Source: Gadus chalcogrammus | Lineage: Eukaryota; Chordata; Actinopteri; Gadiformes; Gadidae | Assembly (NCBI RefSeq): GCF_026213295.1 | Contig: NC_079420.1 | Coordinates: forward strand, 3,817,186 to 3,881,185 | Direction: 5' to 3' | DNA: 64,000 nucleotides | Shown here: positions 50,415 through 63,968 of the stretch, piece by piece | Numbering within the stretch: position 1 is the stretch's first letter | Layout of the letters: each line of letters starts with the position of its first letter | Notes under the pieces: model-generated | What the model saw: only the letters and a program-made list of their open reading frames with translations | What the model was told of the DNA's origin: nothing | Database searches by the model: none | Position numbers and translations under genes: made by a program

Positions 50415-53400
50415 TCAGTCTGCGTCGTCCTCCGACTCCTCCTCCTCGGCCGTCTCCAGCCAGGTGAGCCACTGGTTTACCTGCAGGGGGCGACAAAGAG
50501 AACACACCGTTAGGACAGTGAACCCAGTGCATTCCAGATGAGCCGTGTTTTACACTGCAGGACCGAGCTGTGATAAAGAAAGGGCTCCTCTCATACACCC
50601 ACCAGGAGGGAATTAGCGTTGAATTTATTACATTTATTTCATTTATTTACATCAAATCAAAATCAATCATCAAAAATAAAAAACGAAATGAAAAGCATAA
50701 AGAATCAATAAACAAAAAACAATGTTCAATTATTTCACAATAGAGAAAAATAAAAATGCATATTACATACATTCAATTGATACGCCTGGAAAGGAGTATG
50801 AAGTTGAAAACGTATTTAATCCTACCCCTTTTCCAAAGGTCAATAATTAATATTTTGCATTCACCTGGAACAAAGCTTTTCCTTTTCCAGGGAATTCTTG
50901 GGTGATGTCTTCTTTCCATGCGAGGAAGGCTTCTTCTTCAATGATTTCCATGTCGTAAAAGTTGACAAAGTATCGCAGCAGCATGCCTGTGGACGGAGAC
51001 AGTCAGACATCCCACCAGGTGTCAGTGTGATGAGCCCTACAAGCCGTTTTGAAAATCGGCCTCTTATGACATCACGCATGGGCGTGTCCACCTAGATGTG
51101 TGACGGGAGAGTTCAGCAACGTTCGCCACCGTCCACTGGGTTGGCTGACCTACCCAGCACGCATCCAGGTGGACACGCCCACTTGTGATGTCATAAGAGG
51201 CCTTGTAACGGCCGCTAATCACACCCACACCCGGTGGCGTGTCACGTGACCTCTAAAGGTTCAGAGGGGGGGGGGGGGGGGGGGGGGGGGGGCGGTGTTG
51301 GACCCGTACCTTTGGGGAAGCCGCTGGCGTTGCAGTGGACCTGCAGGGCGTACAGGGCCCCCACCTGCAGCTGGGTGTGGTCGTGGAGGAACTTCTGCAT
51401 GACGGGCTTGAAGGCCAGCAGCAGCAGCCTCTCCTGCTCCAGCTGCTCCTTGCTCGGGGTCGACAGCTGGTCGTCGCCCTCCGCCACGCTCAGCTCCAGG
51501 GAGATGTACTGGAGGAAGCTGAGGAGGAGGAAGAGGAAGAGGAGGGGGAGGAAGAGGAAGAGGAGGGGGCAGAGCCGTCAGTCGGGTCAAATTCCTCCAG
51601 TCCATTTTAATTGTATAGTCCTTAATTCCAGTCGTCTAACGGGCTCACATACGACACCCCCTCTAAAAGGAGCTAGGAACAACTCGTAATGGAAAAGGAA
51701 TCCCTCCTTCCTCTGAGGGTTAGGGGTGCGATGGGTGCACACATTATGGTCGCATAACGAGCAGATTTTAAATCAAACGCAGTTGTTTCGAAAATAGTAA
51801 CGCGTCCACATGTGGCCATGACTGCCGCGGCTCTTCAACACGCGGTGGTCAAGCGGGGGGGGGGACGGTACCTGGTCATGAGGATGTTGACGAAGCCCTT
51901 GTCTGTGTGCAGCCGGGGGGAGATGTTGTCTTTGATCCACTTGTAGATGGACTGTGGAGAGGGGTCCGCCTTGATCTGCTTCAGGAGCTCCTTCTCCAGC
52001 TTGAGCAGGGGGAACAGGAAGCTGAGCCCCTTCCCCTCCAGGATCTCCAGCATGCGGTCCTTGTTCTGGTCGATCTCTGAAACAACACCGGGGGGGGGGG
52101 GGGGGGGGGTGGGGTTTTAGTGTCTGGGGGATTAGGGACGATTGAAAAGACATGATCCTCGCTACTGAAAGTACTGAGAAAAAAATAAAAGTCTGAAGCG
52201 ATCCTGGTGATCAAATCATGTTAACCCTCTTTCGAGGCTTCACCTGAAGGTGACACATTACACCACCAGGTGTGAGTTTGATTAGCCGTTACAAGTCGTT
52301 TTGAAAATCAGACTCTTCTGACATCACAAGTGGGTGTGTCCACCTAGATGTGTGCTGGATAGATCAGCATAGCAGCCTTCCCAGTGGACTGAAGCCAACG
52401 TTGCTCATCTCTCCGTCATACATCTAGGTGGACACGCCCACTCGTGATGTCATAAGAGGCCTATTTTCAAAACGGCTTGTAACGGTTAATCACACCTGGT
52501 GGTACAATACGTCACCTTGCAAGTGCTTTGTGCATTATTCGTACGGTGGTTCACGGTCATTGGGTTATCGGGGGGGGGGGGCCGTACCGGGGAGCATCTT
52601 CTGCATGTTGACCTTGCTGTGCTGGAAGAGGTCGGTGAGCCACTCGCGGTCCTTCAGCTTGGCCATCTGCTGCAGGCACAGCAGGAACAGCGGGAAGTGG
52701 GTGCCGTTCTCCAGCGGATGGGCCAGCTCCGCCATGTTCACCAGCTCACCCATCACCGCCCGCGCCGCAAACTGGGCCAGGTAGGACTTGACCAGCGGCG
52801 TGTCCACCTCGATCTTGGGGCACTGGTCCAGCACGCTGAGGAAGGCCTGCGGGGGGGGGGGGGGGAGACAGCGGGTGAGCCTAACTGGAATGATGATGCG
52901 TTTTCCTGTCTCAGAATCTCAGACGGGGTCCTGTCAGTTGTGTGCTTCAAAGTTCAAAAAGTTCAACGTTTTTTATTAGTCGCGTTTGCAAATTTTTTTA
53001 TGTAAAAAGGGGGTCACCACTGTCATCCATTGTGCAAATTACTGGAACCTGAATAAATAATAGATCATAGTCATTTAAAAACAGACATCCCTGTTTCAGT
53101 GGGTTGCGTTCTGTCTATTTGGTGGTTAATGTGCGTCGTTAATGTTACGTCTTCGTTTGTTTCTGTGTCTGCGTTACGTGCTGCAGGGGGCAGCGGGAGA
53201 AAGGGGGCAGTGGATCAGAGTGGACCTATGAGAGGGTACCAATTATAGTGATAAACACCAATTATAATGCATCTTTAACGACGCATTAATATCAACTAAA
53301 CTAGGTTGCATACCATTCGTTTAAAATAAGTGAATGGATTGTTTAAATCCTTACAATGGACAGAGAAGACGGCGACAGCGGTAGAGACAAGAAAGTGATG

Positions 53401-56400
53401 TCTAAAGAGAAAGCAGTCCAACAGGCTCACAGGTAGGAACACGTGTGCGTGCGTGTGCGTTCGTTCGCATAGGTCGTCTGCGGTCGGTGGGCACCTGAAG
53501 CGACCGGGGGAACGGGGGGGGGACGGGGGCGTACCTGCATGAAGTTCTCTGCGGTGATCAGGCTGTCGGCGCGCAGGGCGTGGATCAGCGTGCTGACGTG
53601 CTCGCGGTCCTCGTCCGGCCGGTCCAGGGAGCACACCATCATCTTGCTCAGCATCTCGGGCAGGAAGTGCTTGGGCGCCTTCATGTTGCGCACGCCGCCC
53701 GCCGCGTCCGCCAGGCTCTTGGTGTTCAGGTAGTCCGCCATGATGGTCTCCTGGGGAGGGCGGGAACGTCAATCAACCGGGCCTCGAACTGAGCTTGTTG
53801 GGACGCGCACGTTACTGAATTCAGTCTAAATATATTATTTATTTTGAATAATATTATATATAATTTAAGTTAAAATAGAACAACTACTAACTGTATATAT
53901 TGTAGTCATTACCATTGTTCATTAGATTCTTACATTAATTTGATTTGAAATGTCCTTTTATATTAAAGGTTGTATCAGCGATGCTAGGCCGAAACATAAA
54001 TGATCACATTCATCGCCCCATAAGCAGGCCGTCAAAAATACACGTCTCTGTAAGCAGCCTGTGCTCCGAGATCGTACACAAAAACAAATGGTACTATCAA
54101 CCACTGAAAACCAAAATAAATAGTATTCCAACCAATCACCGACAAGGGGTGGGTGTTTTGTGCGCTGCGATCATGATAGTTTTTACTGGCTGCACCAAAC
54201 ACGGAAGGGGGGGGCGAGCTGGCTCTCGCTTCAAGTACCAACAGAAGTGTCGTCACCCATCATCACTGAACAACCTTTAAGTTAATATACTACAACTCCC
54301 TGTATATATTGTAGTCATTACCATTGTTATTAAGATTCTTATATTCCCTTGTTTGATTTGAAATGGCCTCTTATGTTCAACAGCAGAACCCCCTTGTGGG
54401 GGTGAAAACACTGTTCTGAAGCAGCGGTCCTGTTCTGTGTAGAGTACAATAAACCCCTGTTCCCAGACACTATGGAGGGCCCTGTGAAGCCCTGTGAAGA
54501 GCGCGACTGTGCTACAAGTGGCGCTGACGAGGAGCGGAGCGTACCGTCATCTTCATCAGCTCCTCCTTTGTGGGCGGAGGCTTCTTGCTGATCTTCTGGG
54601 GTTTCTCCTGGATGGGCGGGGGGTTGGTCTTCAGGCCGAGCTGTGGAGGCTGGGGAGAGGCCCGATCACTGTTAGTCCCTCGCAGCGTTTCCCCCCCAGC
54701 ACTGTATGGTTAAGGCGGCCGCTTTAACAACAATAGGGCCCCGCCTTGACTACCGATGTATAAAAAAAATGTCTCTAAAAGGGGACATATTATGCCACCA
54801 GGTGTGAGTGCGATTAGCCTTACAAGCCGTTTCGAAAATCTGCCCCATATGACATCAGTAGTGGGTGTGTCCACCTAGATCCGTGCTGGATAGAGCAGTC
54901 TACCGGCCTACCCTACCCTGAATCCCTTACACAGTGTAACAGTTGGCAGAGCATCATGCTCAAGGTTGACTACACAGTGGGGGGGGGGGGGGGGGGTCAT
55001 CGAGGGTCGGACCCCGGTTAGAAGTGAGTCTCACCTGGCCCAGGGGGGGGGTTTGGGTGCGCGGGGGCTGGGCGCTGGGGGGGATCATGGCGGGCGACTG
55101 GGGCTGGAGCTTGGGCACCAGCTGGAAGGACTGGGCCGGCCTCAAGCTGATCTGCTCCAGGACACAAGAGGTGCAGAACGACGGGCAGCGTTAGAACACA
55201 GGTCGGCATCAAGACGGCGCCCGCCGTCGCCATCTTGTCGTCACGGTACCCCGAGATACACGCGATGTCACTAGCCCGACTTGATGGATCCTTCATCAAC
55301 GTTACATTGTTCTCTTTTCAACACGTGTTGAAAAGAACAGCATGCGTGCTCATGTATCTTTTGAAAGGAGAGGAGCCACATAGATTTGGTAAATACACTA
55401 TGTGGTGGGTATAACGCGGCACTTTGTCATGTCATTGGTCAATCATTAATATACAGACAACCATCTGGAGAACTAGGGGTGCGATGCCACCGGGCCTGGC
55501 CCTAGGTCGACGACGAGTGTCTAGGTGAACCATGAGGAACGGTTCCTCGTCTAAACTGCCAAAGAAAGTCGGGGGGGAGGTCGGGGCTGGGGAGTACCTC
55601 GTCTGCAGTGAGCTGCCCTTTCTTGCTGAAGCGGGGCGCCAGGTCCTTGGACTGGGACTGCTGTTGGGCCAAGTGGTTCTGGTTGTGAAAATGCTGGTTC
55701 TGAACCTGACCGACAGAGACCCATACGCATTGGGGTTAGCGGCTAGAGAGGAATCAAAGCGTGGAGATCCAATAATGTGTACTCTCGATTTGAGTAAAAA
55801 AATAAAAACCTGCTTGACATTGCAAACTACAAAGACTCGGACGCTTGATCAGAAACCACTGGAAAAAGAAAAGGTCGAAGCATCCAATGAAACTTAGAGC
55901 AGAGCATCAAAGCACATCCCATGTGAAGAAAACCAGCTCTAGGAACCACAACACAGGGAGGGGGGGGGGTAAAGGTAGACGGGGCACCTGGTTAGACTTG
56001 ACAAAAGACTTGGCCCCCATGTCGAACTGAGACTGCGGCGGAGGGGTGCTGTGGCCGCTGTGGCCGTTGAAGAGCGGGTTGCTTCGATGTCGCCCCATGG
56101 TGGGAGAGTACCGGTCCTGGATGACCCCCGGGCCGGTCCCGATCCCACCGCCTGGAGAGACCAGGAGACACACGGGTCTTTAGTGTGGCCCCCATCACGC
56201 AGCCCCCGGTCAATCACTGCCATAACATTTAATTCGAAATCACGATGCAATAGAACGCAATATGCAAAGGCTGCGTTTTTTTGTTTTTTTTTATGATTAT
56301 TTGTTACCGTTACTGACTGGAAATCAGTACTTTTCATTCATATTTATTTTACAATTCAATAGTTAAATAAAGAAGTTTATAATATAAATGAATCTCAACA

Positions 56401-59400
56401 CATAGGCTTGGCCTAAATGAAAGCAGTTTTTATATTGACTGCTTCCAATGTTGTGTTGGTCATTAATACATTTAAAAAAATCGCAATCGCAATATTGGTC
56501 AAAATAATCGCAATTCGATTATTTCCCCAAATCGTTCAGCCCTAACTGCTAGTGATTTTCCCTTTTCACACATGCAGCTACGTCCTGTAGCACATCAGTC
56601 TTGCTCCCTTTCACACATTGCATAGCAATGTCAGAGTTCAAGTTCCAAGGGGCTGTCAAGCAGGAGGCGGTTTTGGCAGCCGCTTGCTCCACGAGAAAGA
56701 ATCTTACATCAGACGGACATAATTCTTAAAGTTACGGCTTTCATTTACAATACAGCCATACCAGCAGTGATCCGTCAATGTCACTAGGACTACGGAAAAT
56801 TTGATTTTCTGAAGTTTATTTTACTGTTCCCATTTATACATGAAACCATGCAGGAAATATCCCGGAGTATTACAGGGACAGCATGCATGTGTCAAAGGGG
56901 CTTTCGACAGGAAGCCCACATTTCCTTTAACGTCATTAACCACGAACACAGACCCACAAAGACATAGGAGGGAGCCATGTACCTGGCATCTGTCCAAACA
57001 TTTCCGCCAATCCTCCAAGAGTCTCCCTGTCTAATTTCATCCGGTTGGGCATGAAGGGGCCTTCCAGGAAGAATTCCATCCTCATCCCGTGAGACATTGG
57101 TGCTGGAATGAAGACACCCAAATCCTACACACACACGGGACATTTTTTTTTTTAAAGTATAGTACATTGAAAATATCATGTTTAATTGGCATGGGTCTTT
57201 ATAATACAAGTACAACAACACAGTCACACTTAAATGTTAGGCCCACATATTATATTATATCACATATTTCTGGTTAGCCAATTACCGGTATGTGATAATC
57301 CTTCAGTGTTATACAGAGAAGTATCCTAAAGAGAGCAGCATTTAAGCTGGACTGTATTCTTGTTTTTACAATTCTTACTGCGTCGGGGTATCCTATCTCC
57401 TCAGTTGTTTGTTAACGACGGGTATATATCTACACCCAGTGCTGCTTGCCCTGGTTCACTCTGCACCCAGGATGGACACCCAAGCGGCGGCCTTAAGGGC
57501 TCTTTATGGTTCCACCTACACGCAACGCAAGCGGGTTACCGACCCCTTACGGACCCTCCTTGCGTCCACCGGAAGGGCCGGATGTGCGCCTCAATATATC
57601 GGTACCTTCCGTCGAGGCGACGCAAAAACACCAAGGGCTGTGATCGGTCCACTGACTGAAACCCGACGCAGAACCGTAAACGTTCACGACTGCGTCGCAG
57701 CGTCTGCGTGGTGACTGCGTTGCGGGAGCGTGGGACCATAAAAAAAGGCCTTCAAGCTCACTCACTTTCACTGCTTCCTGACGGATCTGGTGGATGGTCT
57801 TTGGTCCGTTGTCGATGAAGGCCTTGCGGGGAATCCAGTTGTTTTCTCGCAGCTCCATGGTGTCCTGCAGCAGGAAGCGGATCCTGGCAGGCAACTCCTT
57901 GTTGTTCATTAAGGACAGCATACGGCCAAAGTACTGACCCATTAAAGACTGTGGAGGAGTGGATGAGACAATGTTAGTGAGGGTTCGGGGGGGGGGGGGG
58001 GGGGCAGCCTTAATGTACAGACACAGAGGAGGGACTGCGTTAACACTGGCCCTGGCTGGAGGGAAGCCAGCGACCGCGGCCACGCGACTGATCTAAAGCT
58101 CTAACCTCAAGAGGACAGACATGCGTTTACCTTTCAGTTTTTCACAAACTACAACGGATTACTTGAGCGATATTGGAAACGGGACCCATTTGCTTGGAAG
58201 GAGCAACTGTATAAAACACGGAGGCTACGCAGCCTCCCTCTGCGCTGGGGGGTTGAACCGGGGAGGTGGGGGGGGGGGGGGCTGCCTACCTTGGCTTTCT
58301 CATGGTCGAGCCTCGGCCCCACAGTTCTCATTATCTGACAGAGGCACTCCAGATCTTCCCCCATATCCTTGAGCTGGACTCTCTTCTTCTTTTCCAGAAG
58401 CTGCGGACAGAAGAGGAAGACAACGGAAGGCACGCCCACGTTAGGGATTCAAGGAAATGGGGTTGTCTGGAGCATCACTGGCTATGCACAAGGATGGACA
58501 TCTGCGCTATGCCGCTACACTGCCTTATTAGGCTCTTATGCAAGACTGATGAGGATCTTACGTGTTACAACCAAAGATGTCTGACTGTGACTATTACTGT
58601 CTATGACTTTCCCAGATGTCTTTGCTATAAAAATTCAGTGCCTTAACAGCATGGCATGTGCTAATAGCCGAGGTATCTTTAGCGTTTCTAACTATACATA
58701 ATGATAGACACCGTCATTAGCGGGTTATGTTAAAACCAGGTCTTTAATGTGAACATCAGTATGCACCGACCGTTTTACAGTCACTTGTTTTATACCGCTC
58801 CATGAAAAAACGCCAGATGAAATGGGAGCAGACGTACTGTTTTGATGCACTTATGAAGGATAGATTCATGGATGAGGTCCAGCTTGCCAAGTTCCCCGAT
58901 GAATTTAATGTTGCCAAGCATTTTGATCTTGGCAATGGCCCGCTGCTCCTCCTCCTCAGAAGTAAGCGGGTTGTCATGTTTGTCATAAACTGTGGAGAGA
59001 GGGCAGGACGTTAGCAGGCAGCAGGGGTTGTGATCAGTACTGAGATGAGGGAGGGCTGGACGTTAGCAGGCAGTAGGGCTTTGACTCCGAACTTCGTTAT
59101 TCGAATATAATTCGCGCATCAAAAAATAAATCAAAATTCTAACGAATATTAGGCAGCCCTTAATATTCAAACTTGTTATGGGCAGCCCAAGAGGGAGAGA
59201 CGTCGGAGAACCCGACGCAGTCTATTCATTATATTGTAATGACCACGGAAGAGGCAGTGAATGAAGTATTGATTAGACAGCGATTTATTAGAAACCTAAT
59301 AAACCGTTGGAACACGCAAGACCGGTAACCATGGCAACGCGGTAAACAAACCCCAGCGAAGCCCAATCCAGGTCTTACCGAAGGCATTTAATGGTCAAAA

Positions 59401-62400
59401 TATTATTAATAAATCTTCGAATAAATTCGAATATTAATATTAATAAAACAAACTTTGAATATGATTTTTTTGGCAAAAGTCAAAGCCTTGCAGGCAGTAG
59501 GGGTTATGATCAGTACCGAGATGTTGTCAGGGTGTTAAGGAAGGTGGTTGTTGTTACTCACGCTCAACATTTCTGGCGCGGTTTTCAAATTCATCTTGAA
59601 GCTTGGAAATCAGCAGCCTTCTGAAGGTCTAAAGAAGAAGAGGAGAATGACAACAAAGATCAGTCTTTATTGAAGAAAGAAATGTACACCGGTGTTTCTT
59701 TCATTGTGGATCCATCGAGTCACAATGAAAGAACCTTAAGTGTGCAATGAACTGGTTTGACGATTCCTTAATCTAGAAAAGCACAATTCAGAAAAAGCTC
59801 TGGTATAAATGAGAGAAAAGGAAACCAAAATGGTAAGCGTTCTTCTGCCAGGACTCACTGTGCTTTGCTTTTGGGTTGACTGGATGTCCGGTGATGGGCC
59901 ATCAAAGTTTGGTGCGTCCTCTGCCAAGCGCAGACATAGCTGAGCATAGAGCGAGCTATACTTTGGCTCTTCTAGTGCTTTGTCTACAATCTAAGGGATG
60001 CGAGCGAGAGAGAGCGATCACTGAAAAGGGAATACGTTCGCTCCACTGACCGGTGAACTACCGTGGCCAGGTGGAGGCAGACATTTCAAAGCAAACACTA
60101 GAAGTGTAGAAAAGCAGAGGAACCCCTTACCAGCAAGATGACTCCTTTAAGGACGAGTTTAGAATCTACGCCCACGTTCAGGAGCTCAAGGCATAGCTTG
60201 TCAAACTTATCAGGCGTGAGCTTGTTTAGTATGCTGGGGGAGAAGAGACACATGTATCAGACAACGGTAAAGATCAGCTTGGTTCTGAACACTGAACTTG
60301 TTTGCTGGGTGACAGCTGTATAACCCCCTCGTTAATTGGAGAGAACTTCAGGTTGATGCTTTGCATTGTCAAATGTAGAAAATTTAAGATAATTTGGCAG
60401 AATTGAAAGATGAACAGAAATCCAAGCAAATGCTACAGATCCACAAGGGTGCCCGTTTTAATATGAGTCTAATGGTTTCAGTATCCAAATCAGTGTTCTT
60501 AGAAAGAAAATACATTGTTGCTGCTGACCATGAAGGCGCCAATGTTTGATAAGGGCAAGCTTGACTGCCCATATTTGGCAATGGCACCGCCAGAAATTCC
60601 ATAGAGAATTTACACATTCCGTTTCACTTGGACACTTGCCAGAAACCGGTTTTGAGTTATAATTATGGATGCAGCAATACAAATACCAGTACTCCTGAAA
60701 CCGTGCTTATGTACTCGTAAAACTTCTCCGATACAACCAAAACCCTTTTTGTTTTTAAACGTAATTTGTGTTATATGATCGTCAACGTAGTAATCTATGC
60801 CTCAGTCCAAACCACATTATTTTTAGATCTCAAGTGTTCAAATTCACACCGAAACCGGGGGTTCACTGGCTCTTGGTATTATTGGGTACTCGTATCGATA
60901 CTCGGTATCGGCAAGAACACAAATGAACGTACTTGGTCTGAGAAAAACAGAACGGGTGAATCCTCAGTTCACATTAATGACGCACCCGTCTTGGAATTGC
61001 CTTTGGCGTAGTGAGTACATTCCATCACTTACCCCCTCACTTTCCTGAAGATTGCATCGTGTCGCTCTTTTTCGTTGCTGGAGTTGGCATCTCGTCTAGT
61101 GCTTCGTGAAGGAACCCATTTCTGTACGCTTTGCCCTGGGGTTTTCCCCAGGAACTCGCTGCACAAACACACAAAGGGCAGATTGAGTATGACGTCGCTA
61201 CACATTGACGTCTTTCTGTCCACTGGCTCGGATCGATGGTTGCTGCTCATTTCTTAAAATATTGTGTAACCGCCGTAAACCTATGGTTCCCAATAAAGGA
61301 ATCCTTGGTTTGCTTAGAGATATATCAATCCATCTCTTGATTAGTCTTGAACATTCACAGTTTAAGAAACTGGCAAATGACATAAATGCAAACTACTGGT
61401 ATGCCAGAACTTGGTACCCAAGTAAAACTACACACATAAATGTGTAATAAACTCATGTAGCTTAACTAATTATGGCTGCAACTTATCTCTCATCTAAAGC
61501 CAGCGGCATTATGAGCATTGGAGATGCAAGTCAAGATGACTTGCTTTCCTGAATGGATAATATGCCAACATCGCCTTTGGCATGCCATTAAGATTGAAAG
61601 GCAGCATTTTTATTTAGATGTAGAGATGTGTCCTTTGGACTTCTCCGAAGACATACTCAATGAATAAATACTTAAATGGTCTGGCCAAAAATTCATTGGA
61701 ATTAATTATTAAAAAAATGAAGGAACGCAAACAGAATTTGATTTACGCCATCCAAGTACCGATACATCCCTCTCTTTTTTGTTTGTGTGCAAATGAACAG
61801 CTTCATTGTTCGGATAGGCACAAAAACACCTTTTTTCAGAATCAAGGCATAAACAGTGCATTTTCTCAGGAGAAAACCGTTAATTAATTTAATATTATCT
61901 GTCCTTTCAATTCCACTCCTCCGTAGCCTTGTCGTTCAGGCCTACTGTGTGGTCAGCATAGCCGCTACGCTAGTGAGCATAGCAAAGTGCCCTCTAGTTC
62001 TGCTAATTGGCAGAGAACACGCAGTAACCACTAACCAGTGTAGCCATTTAAAGCCATGATGTTGACCCCGGAAGTGTGGTCCCATCAGTCTTTAACCAAC
62101 GATACCCCTCAAAAGCAACTGATGCCACGAGCTGGGGGACGTAACACGACAACATGCATCGTAGTTCTTTACTGTTGTGTTTGTGCTAAAGTGCCGGGAG
62201 ACGCACCTGTTGCCGACAGTCTTGGGATAGTGCTGAGGTGCACTCCTACCACCTCCTCCCCCCGAAGAAGCACTGGGACAACACACACAGGGACACAGGG
62301 CAAAGGGACACTCAGTTCACCGAACAAGTGCACCACGTGGGACCTCCCACCAGATACACGTGAACCGCTCTGTGCCGCCACCTTGGGACACTCGGGCTTC

Positions 62401-63968
62401 ATCCGTCACGGAGAGCTCTCGTTGTACCAATACGAGCCAGGATCCCAAGAGGACTTGGGTCCGCTGCACTGAGCGCTACCTGCGCAGCCGCCCTTCCCAA
62501 AGCCTCCGTTGCCGTGGTGACAGTCTGGCTTTATTTACAGCAACATCAATTATAGATAGGGTAGTCATTGAGAGTCACGCAGATAAGACATTGCTTTGTT
62601 AATTGACGACACAGAACTAGTGCTTTTATAAGCTGATCCTTTATCTCTTTCTCGCATAAGGTCTCCTTATTCGTAATATCCATGTTGTTAATATCCCTTG
62701 TTTTTACTGCGCGAAAGCACATGGTTTTGTTCGGCGAACCAATTAGACACAAATGCCTCACACTTGGTAATACAAATTTACGTCTATCGGGAGAGGCATT
62801 AATGTTTGTGGAAGATTGATATTCAACCATCATGCTGCGACGAGGAATGCATTAGTTTCACCCTCCCTATAGTCTGGAACTCTGCTGCCGACATTAGCAA
62901 AACTATCATGTTGACGAGAACCTAAATTACTAGGACAACCCAGGATGAAACTATAATGGAGTGATTCAGTAGAGAGCGGCAACAGAGAGAGAGCGCAGCA
63001 GTCAGAACGCCACTTGTGATGCCGTTTCTGTCAATTGTTGGAAGTGCTTTTTCTAAAAATAGCATTGTTCAAAATCCTTGAGGTCCACAGTCTGATTGTC
63101 TACGGCACAGTGTAAATACTTACACTCAGCATGCAAGTTGAAACGTCCAAACTATTTTAAGTAGAGTGTGACAAATGTGTACAGGAATGTGGTGGGGCAG
63201 ATACATACATCCACCTTTTGCTGAACAGATCATAAATAGTCTTTCATGTTTAGGTTGCATGTTGTGATTCAGGTCATCCCTGATGTTAAATGGGACTAGC
63301 CTCATATTGATGTTGAACCTTTACCGGTATGTAATGGCACATGCATGCCTAGGCCACCAATAGCATTTAAAATCAATAAAAAGTGTAAAGCATACAATGA
63401 ACGCCACAAGAAGGATGCTTACTTCGTTATGGAACCATGCATTTAGAAGATGTCTGTTGCATACTAGTATCTCAAGACCAAGGAACTAATCTGCCGAATG
63501 TCTTCATGCAGTACATTGTCAATAGTTACGGAAACAGGAGTTTAATTTCACACAACATGTTAAAATCTGAAAACATGTCAATATCATCGGTTATATATTG
63601 AATGACAACTGAGACAATTATTTTCTTAACACAAAATAAAGAGCCATGGGCTTCACTGAGACCAGTAGACATCCCACTCACTATACGATATAGCAACACA
63701 AGCTGTATGTCTGCTTAGCCCATGAAAAGTGCTATTGTGAACACATCGTTTAAGAGGCTACATGTTTCTTCCCCAATTACCCATTGTGCTGTTTTCCCAT
63801 AGTGTGATTCAACGCCCATTTTGATATATGGCACATCCTGCTTTTTTGTGAGGACAGGAAATTCCTTCCCTTCCAATGCTCATACAAGCTAGCAGAGAAA
63901 AGGTACACATGTTCCAAGTTGCATTACCTGAAACGAGAAGCACCCCCTTCTGCAATCACACTCTCCAC
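50415..63968 (-). CDS. eif4g2: EIF4G2 (DAP5/NAT1/p97), complete coding sequence, GTG start, 20 exons
   Basis: Scaffold for cap-independent and uORF-dependent translation; it binds eIF4A and eIF3 but lacks the eIF4E and PABP sites of eIF4G1. Exons (minus order): 63968-63928, 62272-62207, 61158-61033, 60233-60131, 59990-59859, 59628-59562, 58989-58838, 58400-58290, 57948-57766, 57124-56983, 56151-55988, 55705-55598, 55151-55035, 54640-54545, 53750-53535, 52846-52588, 52076-51872, 51518-51310, 50986-50865, 50480-50415. They total 2685 bp, or 894 aa plus TGA (human 907), with every phase consistent. The product starts VESVIAEGGASRF. The MIF4G region covers about residues 60-330, the MA3 region about 530-690 and the W2 region about 700-890, ending WLETAEEEESEDDAD. 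The middle linker keeps PPSAQPPRTQTPPLGQ and GVIQDR. Introns carry hairpin MITEs and C-runs. Teleosts have two copies; which one this is is not resolved. Confidence 0.98.
51004..51257. mobile_element. Hairpin MITE, TTAA family
   Basis: Opposed arms with GGCGTGTCCACCTAGATGTG and CAGGTGGACACGCCCA, plus GACATCACGC / GTGATGTCAT. The ends are decayed, without clear TTAA. The element begins 18 nt upstream of the acceptor of EIF4G2 exon 50865-50986. Confidence 0.88.
52245..52517. mobile_element. Hairpin MITE, TTAA family
   Basis: Full-length copy: GACACATTACACCACCAGGT at the left, CACACCTGGTGGTACAATAC at the right, and the central pair GTGTCCACCTAGATGTGT / CATCTAGGTGGACACGCCCA. It lies in the intron between EIF4G2 exons 52588-52846 and 51872-52076 and ends 71 nt from the former's donor. 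Confidence 0.92.
54779..54915. mobile_element. Half copy of the TTAA-family MITE
   Basis: Only the left arm is present: AAAGGGGACATATTATGCCA, then GTGTGTCCACCTAGAT, stopping in the loop around 54915. It lies in the EIF4G2 intron between 54640 and 55035. Confidence 0.85.
59077..59487. mobile_element. MITE inserted into a local tandem duplication
   Basis: GGGCTTTGACT at the left and AGTCAAAGCC at the right are inverted ends. The interior is rich in TTCGAATA. The flank GCAGGCAGTA occurs on both sides. It lies in the EIF4G2 intron 58990-59561. Confidence 0.75.
62273..63927. other. EIF4G2 intron 1, no recognised content
   Basis: About 1.65 kb with no coding signs, no simple-repeat array and no recognisable transposon. 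It follows the GUG-containing first exon. Confidence 0.6.
63966..63968 (-). promoter_or_regulatory. Non-AUG (GUG) start codon of EIF4G2
   Basis: The minus strand reads GCCGCCAAAGTGGAGAG: a strong Kozak context (A at -3, G at +4) around GTG, followed by the conserved peptide VESVIAEGG. No in-frame ATG occurs until codon 202, inside the MIF4G region (IKMLGN), so an AUG start would destroy the first domain. Mammalian EIF4G2 is known to start at GUG. Confidence 0.93.

Larger units (their letters stand above)
51266..58281 (-). repeat. Recurrent C-runs beside EIF4G2 exons
   Basis: G-runs on plus, C-runs in the transcript: 51266-51292 (27), 51855-51864 (10), 52090-52109 (20), 52569-52581 (13), 52851-52865 (15), 54979-54996 (18), 57987-58004 (18), 58268-58281 (14). 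All lie within about 40 nt of an exon edge, four of them within 10 nt. Exact lengths of such homopolymers are unreliable in assemblies. Confidence 0.9.
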
